From Promicromonospora umidemergens (GTDB taxonomy: Bacteria > Actinomycetota > Actinomycetes > Actinomycetales > Cellulomonadaceae): a stretch of 38,009 bases of DNA. A program made the position numbers and the translations under genes. Positions 31,596-38,009 of the stretch are shown here, one piece after another; within the stretch, counting starts at the first letter, position 1; the number at the start of each line of letters is the position of its first letter. A model generated the notes under the pieces. The model was not told the DNA's origin and ran no database searches. It saw only the letters and a list, made by a program, of their open reading frames with translations. The stretch lies in the NCBI RefSeq assembly GCF_024171995.1, contig NZ_JAMTCT010000034.1, positions 1-38,009 of the forward strand. Reading direction: 5' to 3'.

Positions 31596-32459
31596 ATGGA
31601 GCCCAGCTTCAACCCGACCCCGGCCGTGCGCGGCCGTGGTCGTCACCGGGCGGCGCGCCGCCCCGTCCTGGCCGACGTCGCCCGAACCGCCACCGAGCAG
31701 ATCACCACGTTCGCCGGCCGTACCGCCGTGGCGGCGGCGGCCGGTTCCGGCGTCCTGCTGTCCCTGGTGGCCGCCCCCGCGCAGGCCGCGCCGGCCACGG
31801 AACTCAGCGCCTCGCTAGCCAGCCAGCCGGTCCAGGGCGCGCTGAACTCGGCTGCCCTCAACGCCCTGACCACCCAGGCCAAGGAGTCTGTCGCCGCCGC
31901 CCCCGTGGTGACCGTCGCTCCCGATGCGGAGCTGAAGGTCGAGACGGCCGCCGTCTCCGTCGTCTCGGCCGAGGAGAACGAGGAGTACCAGGCGGAGCTC
32001 GCCGCCGAGGCCGAAGCAGAGGCGGAGGCAGAAGCCGCCGCAGCCGCCGAGGAGGAGGCAGAAGCCGCCGCGGCTGCCGATGCGGAGGCTGCCGCCGCCG
32101 TCGCGGTCGACGTCCCGGCCTCTGCGAAGGGGTCGGCCATCGTGTCCATCGGGATGCGGTACCTCGGGGTGCCGTACCTGTGGGGCGGCGAGACCCCGGC
32201 CGGGATGGACTGCTCCGGGTTCACGTCCTACGTCTTCGCGCAGGTCGGGATCAACCTTCCCCGGACGTCGTCCGAGCAGCGGTACGCGGGGACCGAGGTG
32301 CCCTGGTCCCAGGCGCAGCCCGGTGACCTGCTCTGGTCGCCCGGCCACATAGCGATCTACGCCGGTGACGGCATGCAGATCGAGGCACCGGTGCCGGGCA
32401 AGTCGGTCCGGTACACCCAGGTCTGGCAGTCCAACCCGGTCGTCCTGCGGGTCGGCTGA
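31596..32459 (+). CDS. Secreted NlpC/P60 peptidoglycan endopeptidase
   Basis: A 287-residue secreted enzyme. The signal segment ends at LVAAPAQAAPATEL. A long Ala/Glu low-complexity linker (about residues 130-168, EAEAEAEAEAAAAAEEEAEA) probably forms a rigid helix. The C-terminal NlpC/P60 domain opens at IVSIGMRYLGVPYLWGG, with catalytic Cys in AGMDCSGFTSYVFAQVG and His in DLLWSPGHIAIYAGDG, then IEAPVPGK. It would cut peptide stems in the cell wall. The start ATG 31596 has GAAAGG some distance upstream. It stands between copper-type genes without an obvious functional link. A strong hairpin follows. Confidence 0.87.
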   Translation: MEPSFNPTPAVRGRGRHRAARRPVLADVARTATEQITTFAGRTAVAAAAGSGVLLSLVAAPAQAAPATELSASLASQPVQGALNSAALNALTTQAKESVAAAPVVTVAPDAELKVETAAVSVVSAEENEEYQAELAAEAEAEAEAEAAAAAEEEAEAAAAADAEAAAAVAVDVPASAKGSAIVSIGMRYLGVPYLWGGETPAGMDCSGFTSYVFAQVGINLPRTSSEQRYAGTEVPWSQAQPGDLLWSPGHIAIYAGDGMQIEAPVPGKSVRYTQVWQSNPVVLRVG

Positions 32460-32466
32460 CCTACAT

Positions 32467-32500
32467 GGCGTGAGGGCGGGCCGATGCCCGCCCTCACGCC
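32467..32500 (+). terminator. Strong hairpin terminator after the NlpC/P60 gene
   Basis: GGCGTGAGGGCGGGC and GCCCGCCCTCACGCC form a perfect 15-base stem around the loop CGAT, starting seven bases after the stop. It lacks a U-tract, as is common in high-GC actinobacteria. Confidence 0.8.
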
Positions 32501-32563
32501 GCTCACCGGGTGGCGTGCTCCCGCCACTGCGATGTCTCGGTACCGCTTGAGTTGAGAGACCTT

Positions 32564-33016
32564 ATGCACCCCCACCTGAGTCCTGACCTGTCCACCGGAG
32601 CGATGCCGAGGCGCCGCTCGCGCCCGCCGGTGCGCGAGGTCGTGCTGGCCACGCTGTTGCTGCTCGGGCTCGCCCAGCTACCCGCATCGGCACACGGCCA
32701 GCTTGCGCCGTCGGCCCCTGCAGCCCCGAGGGATGAGGTCGCCCTGCCTGTGGCCGAAGCCCCGGTGGCCCTCCAGTCCCTGCGGAACGATCCGAGCCCT
32801 GCCGTCGCGGCCTCCGTACCTGAACCGACAACGGGCGACCACCACACCACCGTGGCCGGGTTCCCGACCCCGCTCGCCCTGGCCGGCGGGGCCGTGATCC
32901 TGGTGCTCGCGATCCTTCTGGCGATCACGACACTCACCAGGCAGCGACACGACGCCGATTCCCGTATGCCCACGAGAAAGGCCCAGTCGTGGCTCGACCA
33001 AGATCCATTGTCATGA
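32564..33016 (+). CDS. Small secreted/membrane protein next to F510_1955 gene
   Basis: A 150-residue protein of no recognised family. From ATG 32564 (site GAGAGA) it has a signal-like helix (VREVVLATLLLLGLAQLPAS) with cleavage likely near ASAHGQ, a Pro/Ala-rich exposed stretch with HH (TTGDHHTTVAGF), then a second helix (LALAGGAVILVLAILLAITT) and a short charged tail. The gene end overlaps the next gene by 28 bases, so they are coupled. The mature N-terminal His-Gly after ASA recalls CopC-type proteins, but no CopC domain is present. Confidence 0.65.
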   Translation: MHPHLSPDLSTGAMPRRRSRPPVREVVLATLLLLGLAQLPASAHGQLAPSAPAAPRDEVALPVAEAPVALQSLRNDPSPAVAASVPEPTTGDHHTTVAGFPTPLALAGGAVILVLAILLAITTLTRQRHDADSRMPTRKAQSWLDQDPLS

Positions 33017-33861
33017 CCGTCGGGATCACGCTCGCCGTCGGTCTTGTCGTCGCCGCGCTCATCATCCCGAGGCTGGCCGCCGATACCCTGCACGACGGCC
33101 AGAGCGACACCGGAGCAGCCCCAAAGATGGAACATATCCACGGGATCGGGATCAATCCGGGCGACGGCGTCGTCTACGCGGGAACGCACCACGGCCTGTT
33201 CCGGATCGCCGACGGCCAGGCGAGCCGGGTCGCGGACCGAGTGCAGGACTACATGGGATTCACCGTCGCCGGACCGGGCCAGTTCCTGGCCAGCGGCCAC
33301 CCCGGCCCAGGACAGGGCGGCCCGAGCTCGGTCGGCCTCATCGAGAGCACCGACGTCGGCCAGACCTGGAAGACGCTCTCCTTGAGCGGCCAGGCGGACT
33401 TCCACGCACTCGAGTACCGCCACGACCGCGTGTACGGGCTCAACTCGATGACTGGCCAGCTCCTGGCCAGCACCGACAAGAAGTCCTGGGAAGAGGTCAG
33501 CAGCGCCCCGATCGCGGACTTCTCTGTCAGTCCAGCGGACGCCGACGTCCTGGTGGCCACCACTGAGCAGGGCCTGGCCCGCAGCACGGACGGCGGAGCC
33601 ACGTTCGAGCTGGTCGGGTCCGCACCGGTGATGATCTTCGTTAGCTGGGCCGACGACGGCACGCTGGCCGGCGTGACCCCGGACGGCGTCGTCTACACCG
33701 CGCAGGATCCCACCGATGAGTGGACCGAGCAGGCTCGCCTGGACGGGCAGCCCGAGGCACTGACTATCGCTTCAGGCACGCAGATCTACGCAGCCGCCGA
33801 CGGCAACGTGCTCGCCTCCACCGACGGCGGGGCCACGTTCTCCCCGATGGTCGATCAGTGA
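32989..33861 (+). CDS. F510_1955-family beta-propeller protein
   Basis: A 290-residue protein starting at GTG 32989 after GAGAAAGG. One N-terminal helix (SIVMTVGITLAVGLVVAALI) anchors it outside the membrane. The rest is a sialidase/BNR-like propeller with repeated S-T-D-G-G-A-T-F or similar turns (IESTDVGQTWKTL, LARSTDGGATFELV, LASTDGGATFSPM). The region MEHIHGIGINPGDGVVYAGT is the family signature. Annotated as an F510_1955 glycosylhydrolase, but no enzyme activity is known to me; members are common beside actinobacterial copper genes. It is coupled to the small membrane protein upstream. Confidence 0.8.
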   Translation: MARPRSIVMTVGITLAVGLVVAALIIPRLAADTLHDGQSDTGAAPKMEHIHGIGINPGDGVVYAGTHHGLFRIADGQASRVADRVQDYMGFTVAGPGQFLASGHPGPGQGGPSSVGLIESTDVGQTWKTLSLSGQADFHALEYRHDRVYGLNSMTGQLLASTDKKSWEEVSSAPIADFSVSPADADVLVATTEQGLARSTDGGATFELVGSAPVMIFVSWADDGTLAGVTPDGVVYTAQDPTDEWTEQARLDGQPEALTIASGTQIYAAADGNVLASTDGGATFSPMVDQ

Positions 33862-33982
33862 ACTGCTCCACAGGCGTCGGCCCAATGGCCAGGACGTACG
33901 CCACGACACCGACGGCTCGAGGGTGCACGTTCGCTCGTCACCTACTGCACGTTCCACACCACTGCCTACGTCGGAGGAAGCG

Positions 33983-34873
33983 ATGAGGCATGGACGAGAT
34001 GCGCCCTCGTCCCGGCTCGTGGCCCTGGCCGAGGGCTCAGGGGCGCAGACGCGGCGTAGCCGAGGACGGCGTCGCAAGGGCCGGCACGCGGCCTCACCGC
34101 GCCGCACGTTACCTCCGGCCACAGGGCAATGGTCGTTGACTCTTGGTTTGGGGATCGCTCTGGCCACCACGACATCGTTCACGGTCGCCGCGAACGTCGG
34201 GGCGGCGGGAGACGATGAGCACGACCGGTCAGGAGGGGCTGACGCCGTAGTGGCATCCGGTCCGTCGCCGTCGAGCATGGCTGCGGCGGTGCCCGACCGG
34301 CGGAGCGGAGCGTCACGCGGTCAGGAGCGTTCACCACGCGGAACATCTGCCGCTGGTGTCATCGTGCCCCCTGATGCGTCGATGCCGGTCGAGGAGTCGG
34401 CACCTGTGCGGGTCGAGGCCCCGCCGGTCCTGCCTGGTTGCGATGGCGAAGCGACAGGCTCGGGACTCAACGGCCAGGTGCCGCAGAGCGAGTTGTGCGA
34501 CCTGTGGGACGGCCACCCGCCGATCCGTGCCGACGCGGCCGTGGCGTTTGCGCGCATGAACGAGGCATACAGCGCTCGGTTCGGTGAGTCGATATGCATC
34601 ACGGACGGCTACCGCAGCTACGCGCAGCAGGTCGCCGCGAAAGCGGCAAAGCCCACCCTGACGGCAACACCGGGCCGGTCTAACCACGGCTGGGGGCTTG
34701 CCGTGGACATATGCGCCGACGGCTACGCCGGTGAACGCTGGGACTGGCTCAAGGCGCACGGTCCCGAGTACGGGTGGGACAACCCGGAATGGGCACGGGA
34801 GGGCGGCTCTGGACCGTACGAACCATGGCACTGGGAATTCACTGCCGCCGTGGCGCAGATCGACGACCACTGA
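33983..34873 (+). CDS. VanY-type (M15B) D-alanyl-D-alanine carboxypeptidase
   Basis: A 296-residue protein with GGAGGAAG before ATG 33983. After a basic N-terminus and one helix (WSLTLGLGIALATTTSFTVA) there is a long disordered Ser/Pro/Ala stretch. The C-terminal M15B domain starts at RMNEAYSARFGESICITDGY and has the zinc ligands SNHGWGLAVDICAD (SxHxxGxAxD) and EPWHWEF (HxE... type third ligand and base). It should trim D-Ala from peptidoglycan stems outside the cell. It has its own promoter space of 121 bases. Together with the NlpC/P60 enzyme it forms a cell-wall pair inside a metal region. Confidence 0.9.
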   Translation: MRHGRDAPSSRLVALAEGSGAQTRRSRGRRRKGRHAASPRRTLPPATGQWSLTLGLGIALATTTSFTVAANVGAAGDDEHDRSGGADAVVASGPSPSSMAAAVPDRRSGASRGQERSPRGTSAAGVIVPPDASMPVEESAPVRVEAPPVLPGCDGEATGSGLNGQVPQSELCDLWDGHPPIRADAAVAFARMNEAYSARFGESICITDGYRSYAQQVAAKAAKPTLTATPGRSNHGWGLAVDICADGYAGERWDWLKAHGPEYGWDNPEWAREGGSGPYEPWHWEFTAAVAQIDDH

Positions 34874-34986
34874 GGCACCAACTTCGACCAAACATGGTCC
34901 CTGTCCGGCATGCTGCGAGCGTGCCAGACGGCGATGCGCGAGATGGAGGATCACATCACCGCCGCATTCAACAGGTCCGAACGCCA

Positions 34987-35001
34987 TACCCAAGGGGGGT
35001 A
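34987..35001. promoter_or_regulatory. CsoR-type copper operator
   Basis: TACCCAAGGGGGGTA has the same TACCC-N5-GGGTA layout as the sites before copZ and the MFS gene at 35569. It lies only ten bases before GTG 35012, so the message would be leaderless or nearly so, or translation begins at a later start. Confidence 0.7.
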
Positions 35002-35011
35002 CTATCCGGGC

Positions 35012-35398
35012 GTGCTTGAGACTTCACCGGCCCGTGCTGCGACGTCGACCCCTGGTCTGACGGCGTGCAGTCTGTGCGCCGGAGAGACACTGGGTGAGAC
35101 CGACACGATGCCGGGCGGCCAGCTCGCCCGGCTGTGCCGACTGGACGCGGCCGGCGTTGCGCGCCTGACCCTGTCCGAGTGCCTGGACGAATGCGAGCGG
35201 GGAGACGTCGTCGTTGCACGTCCGAGCGGCGCCGGGCGTGAGGCAGCAGGCAGGCCCGTGTGGTTCGAACGCCTCGCCGGCGACGAGCCGACCGCCCGGC
35301 TTTGCCAGTGGCTCCAAGACGGCGGCCCCGGCGTCGAAGACGTCCCTGAGGAGCTGGTACCCCTGATCATCGACCGGGCAGGATCGAACGACATGTGA
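35012..35398 (+). CDS. Small thioredoxin-like [2Fe-2S] ferredoxin-type protein
   Basis: A 128-residue protein from GTG 35012; a later start at ATG 35108 would lose the first Cys pair. Cysteines are placed as CSLC near residue 15, RLCRL, then LSECLDECERGDVVVARPSG. The latter part, followed by RPVWFERLAGDEPTARLCQW and LQDGGPGVEDVP, matches the small (2Fe-2S) ferredoxin-domain proteins of actinobacteria, with a thioredoxin-like fold as in NuoE. It would carry electrons or bind metal in the cytoplasm. A CsoR-type site directly before it suggests copper induction. The family assignment is by pattern only. Confidence 0.62.
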   Translation: MLETSPARAATSTPGLTACSLCAGETLGETDTMPGGQLARLCRLDAAGVARLTLSECLDECERGDVVVARPSGAGREAAGRPVWFERLAGDEPTARLCQWLQDGGPGVEDVPEELVPLIIDRAGSNDM

Positions 35399-35519
35399 CG
35401 GACGCCGGGCTCAGGTCGGACACACGACGGCGACGGTCTTGGGACGACGCCACGTTCGCGCGGCGAGCCTCGGCATCGATCAGCGCGGCCCTGTCCGTTC
35501 AGATGACGGGTTGAAGAGA

Positions 35520-35539
35520 CGCGGGTCTTGAGACCCGCG
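35520..35539. terminator. Bidirectional hairpin between convergent genes
   Basis: CGCGGGTCTTGAGACCCGCG is a perfect palindrome lying between the ends of the [2Fe-2S] gene (35398) and the MFS gene (35569). It would fold on either strand and fits a shared terminator. Confidence 0.7.
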
Positions 35540-35568
35540 CCTCCTGGTCACTCGGCTCGGTTTGTCGC

Positions 35569-37002
35569 TCAGCCGGCGACCGTATCCAGGTCAACCGCGG
35601 TGGCCTCCGCACGCTGTCGGGTCCGTAGTGCGGCGAGGGTGATGACACCGCCGAAGACCGCGACGACTGCTGCGCCGATGAACGCGGCGGAGTAGCCACC
35701 GGTCAGTGCCTCCGGGTCGACGGCGCCGGCCGCGATCGTCGAGCTCAGCACCGTCAGGGCCGCGAGCCCCACGGCCGAGCCGATCTGATAGCTGGTGTTG
35801 ACCAGCCCCGAGGCCACGCCGGTCTCCTCCGGCCGGGCCGCGCCGATCGCCGTGCCGAGCGACGGTACGAACGCCAGCGCCATACCGAACGCCGCGACCA
35901 GCGAGGCGGGCAGCACGTCGACGACATAGGTGCCGTCCGGGCGGGCGAACGCCAGCCACGCGAGGCCGGCGGCGAGGAACCCGAACCCGGCGACGATCAG
36001 GGCCCTGGCGCCGAACCGTGCCAGGAGCCGCGGTGCGACGAGCGTCATGCCGAGCACGATCAGCACCGTTATCGGGAGCAGGGCCGCCCCGGCCGCGAAC
36101 GCCCCGGCGCCCAGGACCTGCTGCAGGTAGAGGTTCAGGAAGAACCACATGGGCACCCAGGCTGCACCGAGCAGGAGCTGGGCGAGGTTCGCCGCACCGA
36201 GCAGCGGGGTACGGAAGATCGCCAGCCGCAGCAGCGGCTGCCGCGAACGGGCCTGGATGACGAAGAACGCGGCGAGCAGGACCACGCCGGTGCCGAGCGC
36301 GATCAGTGTCTCAGTGGCGGTCCAGCCCGCCTCGGGAGCGCGGACGACGCCGTAGACGAGAGCCGCGAGGCCGACCGTGCCGGTGGTCGCGCCACCGACG
36401 TCGACGGAGCCGCGCCCACCTGCGACGGCGGGTAGTGCACTGGGCGTGAGTAGGACGACGAGTGCGGCGATCGGGACCGTGATGTAGAAGACCCATGGCC
36501 AGCTCGCCCACTCGGTGAGCACGCCGCCGAGGAAGACGCCGGCTGTGCCGCCGATCGGCGCCGCCGCGCCGTAGACGGCGAACGCGCGAGGCAGTTCGCT
36601 GGTGCCGCCGAAGAGGGCCATCAGCAGGCTGAGCGCCGCCGGGGCGATGAGCGCGGCGCCCGCACCCTGGACCGCGCGTCCGGCGATCTCAACGCCGATG
36701 TTGCCGGCCGCCCCGGCGAGCACGGAACCGGCGGCGAGGATCAGCCAGCCGCTGGTGAACACCTTCCGGGCTCCGAGGAGGTCCGAGAGCCGCCCGCCGA
36801 GGAGCAGCAGGCCACCGAAGGCGACGACGTAGGCATTGAACACCCAGGACAGCGACTCGGGCGTGAACCCGAGCTCGGCCTGCATGTCCGGAAGGGCCAC
36901 GCCGATGATCGACGTGTCCATGATGACGACGAACTGGGCTGCGGCGATGAGCGCGAGCCCGAGCCACCGGCGTCCTGCCGGGGCTGCCGTTGGTGCTGAC
37001 AT
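35569..37002 (-). CDS. MFS transporter, DHA2 type, under CsoR-type sites
   Basis: A 477-residue transporter of 14 helices. ATG 37002 was chosen (GAGAGAGGG upstream). It has the DHA2 motifs IMDTSIIGVALPDMQAELGF, FGGLLLLGGRLSDLLGARKV (motif A) and GGTAGVFLGGVLTEWASWPW (motif C). The promoter carries three TACCC/GGGTA dyads (37026-37077), so the gene is probably copper-induced although the family usually exports drugs. It may export a copper complex or a thiol compound. It differs in sequence from the TetR-controlled DHA2 protein at 21104-22501. Confidence 0.87.
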   Translation of the reverse strand: MSAPTAAPAGRRWLGLALIAAAQFVVIMDTSIIGVALPDMQAELGFTPESLSWVFNAYVVAFGGLLLLGGRLSDLLGARKVFTSGWLILAAGSVLAGAAGNIGVEIAGRAVQGAGAALIAPAALSLLMALFGGTSELPRAFAVYGAAAPIGGTAGVFLGGVLTEWASWPWVFYITVPIAALVVLLTPSALPAVAGGRGSVDVGGATTGTVGLAALVYGVVRAPEAGWTATETLIALGTGVVLLAAFFVIQARSRQPLLRLAIFRTPLLGAANLAQLLLGAAWVPMWFFLNLYLQQVLGAGAFAAGAALLPITVLIVLGMTLVAPRLLARFGARALIVAGFGFLAAGLAWLAFARPDGTYVVDVLPASLVAAFGMALAFVPSLGTAIGAARPEETGVASGLVNTSYQIGSAVGLAALTVLSSTIAAGAVDPEALTGGYSAAFIGAAVVAVFGGVITLAALRTRQRAEATAVDLDTVAG

Positions 37003-37025
37003 GTCATTCCCTCTCTCCCACGGGA

Positions 37026-37077
37026 TACCCAGTGGGGGTACCCGTTCAGTGGGGTATGTGTATACCCCCGGGGGGTA
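37026..37077. promoter_or_regulatory. Cluster of CsoR-type copper operators
   Basis: TACCCAGTGGGGGTA (37026-37040) and TACCCCCGGGGGGTA (37063-37077) have the TACCC-N5-GGGTA form. Between them GGGGTAT-GTGT-ATACCCC (37051-37068) is a perfect 7-4-7 palindrome overlapping the second. They stand 24-75 bases before the MFS start. Their likeness to the copZ sites at 28548-28593 suggests one regulator for both. Confidence 0.78.
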
Positions 37078-37199
37078 CTGAGTCAACAGGAAAGCAGATC
37101 GAGGTGGGGCGGCGGTGGACGATCGCGTCACGGGATCCAGCCGCCGCCGCTATGACTTCCTGGGCTTCGTCGACCCCGTCCAGGACGTACCAGGGGTGT

Positions 37200-37290
37200 C
37201 GGAGCGACTGAAGGACCGATCTGCCGCCTCACCAGCGCGGATACCGCTGTCCCTTCTGACATGTGGTAAACCCCGCAATTCCGGCACATT
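37200..37290. repeat. Repeat R, full copy C
   Basis: Ninety-one bases matching copy B (18512-18602) with three mismatches in the same orientation, 18.7 kb away. Similarity continues to the left (around 37150-37190), where B and C share a block like GTNCGTCCTGGNCGNGGTCG on the minus strand. The gap 37291-37532 after it shows no supported gene. Confidence 0.85.
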
Positions 37291-37532
37291 AAAGTCTGAG
37301 TGTGGGTGGCAAGCGGTGCCACGTGTCGGTCGTCAGACAGCCACTCATGGTGCAGGTCGAGCTCGATCGCGGCCAGGATCCGCGACCTGCTGCGCAGGTG
37401 TCGCCAGGTTGGGGGCGCGGACAGGATCTCGTCCGAGCAGTCTCAGTCCGAGCGCAGATAAGGGATCTGTGCTCACCACCAACGCGTCCGTGGCAGCTGA
37501 CCGTCCTGTCTGATAGCGATCGGTCGTGTCGT

Positions 37533-37811
37533 TCAGGGCGCGAGGGCGGCCGTGATCTGTTCGTGTGTGGGTAGGTCTAGTCGGCAGCAGGTGGTCGTCG
37601 CGACCGGTCTACCGGTGGCGCCGTCCAGCCCGTCGATCACCAGGGTCGGGGAGGGGTAGTCGCCGACGACCACCTGTACGTCCACCTGGATGCCGGTCTC
37701 GGCTCCGGCGTTCCGGATCAGGTTAAGCAACCCGTCGACCAGGGGGCAGTCGGGGACCTGCAGCACCTGTACCCGTCGTGAGATCGGTTGTGAGCTGTCG
37801 CTGAGTGTCAT
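37533..37811 (-). CDS. Small MerB-associated/thioredoxin-like metal protein
   Basis: A 92-residue cytoplasmic protein from ATG 37811. The first half (VQVLQVPDCPLVDGLLNLIR) has a Cys at the place of a thioredoxin-like beta-alpha start. The middle YPSPTLVIDGLDGATG resembles the cis-Pro segment of that fold. The end has TTCCRLDLPTHEQITAAL, a motif I associate with alkylmercury-lyase (MerB)-type proteins and small proteins next to them. No mer genes are visible in the window, so a mercury role is only a possibility. It is followed 20 bases on by the UPF0060 gene. Confidence 0.55.
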   Translation of the reverse strand: MTLSDSSQPISRRVQVLQVPDCPLVDGLLNLIRNAGAETGIQVDVQVVVGDYPSPTLVIDGLDGATGRPVATTTCCRLDLPTHEQITAALAP

Positions 37812-37831
37812 CGTGGGCCTTCCCTGGTGCG

Positions 37832-38009
37832 TCAGGCGGGTCGCGGCGCGTACATGATCACGGCGACGCCGGCGAGGCAGACCAGTGCACCGATCGCGTC
37901 GTAGCGGTCTGGTCTGAAGCCGTCCATCACCATGCCCCACGCCAGGGATCCGGCGACGAAGATCCCGCCGTAGGCGGCCAGGATGCGGCCGAAGTTGGCG
38001 TCGGGCTGG
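37832..38009 (-). CDS. UPF0060 (YnfA-like) membrane protein, C-terminal part
   Basis: The gene enters from the right edge; only the last 58 codons are present. They read [20 protein letters not shown], then [20 protein letters not shown], then [13 protein letters not shown] and TGA at 37832-37834. These are the last two helices of the four-helix UPF0060/YnfA family, which resembles small multidrug-resistance transporters. The start lies outside the window. It runs in the same direction as the small protein downstream, so the two may form one unit. Confidence 0.82.
   Translation of the reverse strand, partial: QPDANFGRILAAYGGIFVAGSLAWGMVMDGFRPDRYDAIGALVCLAGVAVIMYAPRPA

Noticed and set aside
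37291-37532. Overlapping short ORFs between repeat copy C and the small metal protein
   Set aside because: No frame has family features, a ribosome site or consistent high-GC third-position use.
1-38009. CRISPR array, rRNA genes, integrase or replication genes
   Set aside because: No regularly spaced short repeats, rRNA sequence, tyrosine or serine recombinase, or Rep/Par protein was found on either strand. Plasmid versus chromosome cannot be decided from this window.

Overview
The window comes from a very GC-rich actinobacterium. GTG starts, lipobox and TAT/Sec-like leaders, DUF6153/DUF305/F510_1955 copper-associated families and ISAs1/IS1380 elements suggest the Micrococcales (Cellulomonas/Promicromonospora-like), but that placement is inference. 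It is an accessory region: metal-resistance and efflux operons packed between insertion sequences, remnants and an island of poorly known genes.

Layout. 1-0.6 kb: an IS3-type orfA running off the left edge, abutting the broken C-terminus of a heavy-metal P-type ATPase. 0.6-3.4 kb: gamma-glutamyltransferase lipoprotein translationally coupled to a DUF418-type membrane protein. 3.5-7.7 kb: a membrane protein, a secreted CopC protein, an MFS exporter-ArsR operon whose promoter carries the same operator-like motif as the CopC gene, and a Zn-type ABC binding protein with a Zur-like box. 7.8-10.2 kb: chromate operon (split chrB, then chrA) with a perfect palindrome lying over the first start codon. 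10.26-13.44 kb: an IS1380-type element interrupted by an ISAs1-type element; both pairs of terminal repeats can be read.

13.4-18.6 kb is the least understood part: an XRE-ImmA metallopeptidase regulator with a partner of unknown function, a membrane-anchored pentapeptide-repeat protein, the 3' half of a tRNA-Met gene (a classical attachment-site scar), and a zinc-ribbon protein. Copies or partial copies of a dispersed repeat (called R here) lie beside these genes. A second ISAs1 element with a perfect 10-bp target duplication follows (18.66-19.96 kb), then an IS3 remnant.

20.4-22.8 kb: a TetR/MFS efflux pair with palindromic operators and an MFS remnant. 22.8-28.5 kb is a copper operon on the minus strand: CopZ, a YHS protein, a CopB-type ATPase with a His-rich N-terminus, DUF6153, DUF305 and a CopC-CopD fusion. 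CsoR-type operators lie at its head. 28.6-29.5 kb holds broken genes (flavoprotein N-terminus, unknown, DUF305 C-terminus). 29.5-35.4 kb: a TetR repressor divergent from a tiny His/Met-tailed membrane protein, a DUF2269-like protein and a second DUF6153 protein; then NlpC/P60 and VanY-type peptidases, an F510_1955 beta-propeller protein and a small [2Fe-2S] thioredoxin-like protein behind another CsoR-type site. 35.5-37.1 kb: an MFS transporter with further CsoR-type sites. The right edge has a copy of R, a small mercury/metal-type protein and a partial UPF0060 membrane protein.

How the parts work together: Cu+ would be bound by CopZ, exported by CopB and buffered outside by CopC, DUF305 and related proteins. 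The recurring TACCC-N5-GGGTA sites suggest that one CsoR-like repressor, not encoded here, controls at least three separate units.
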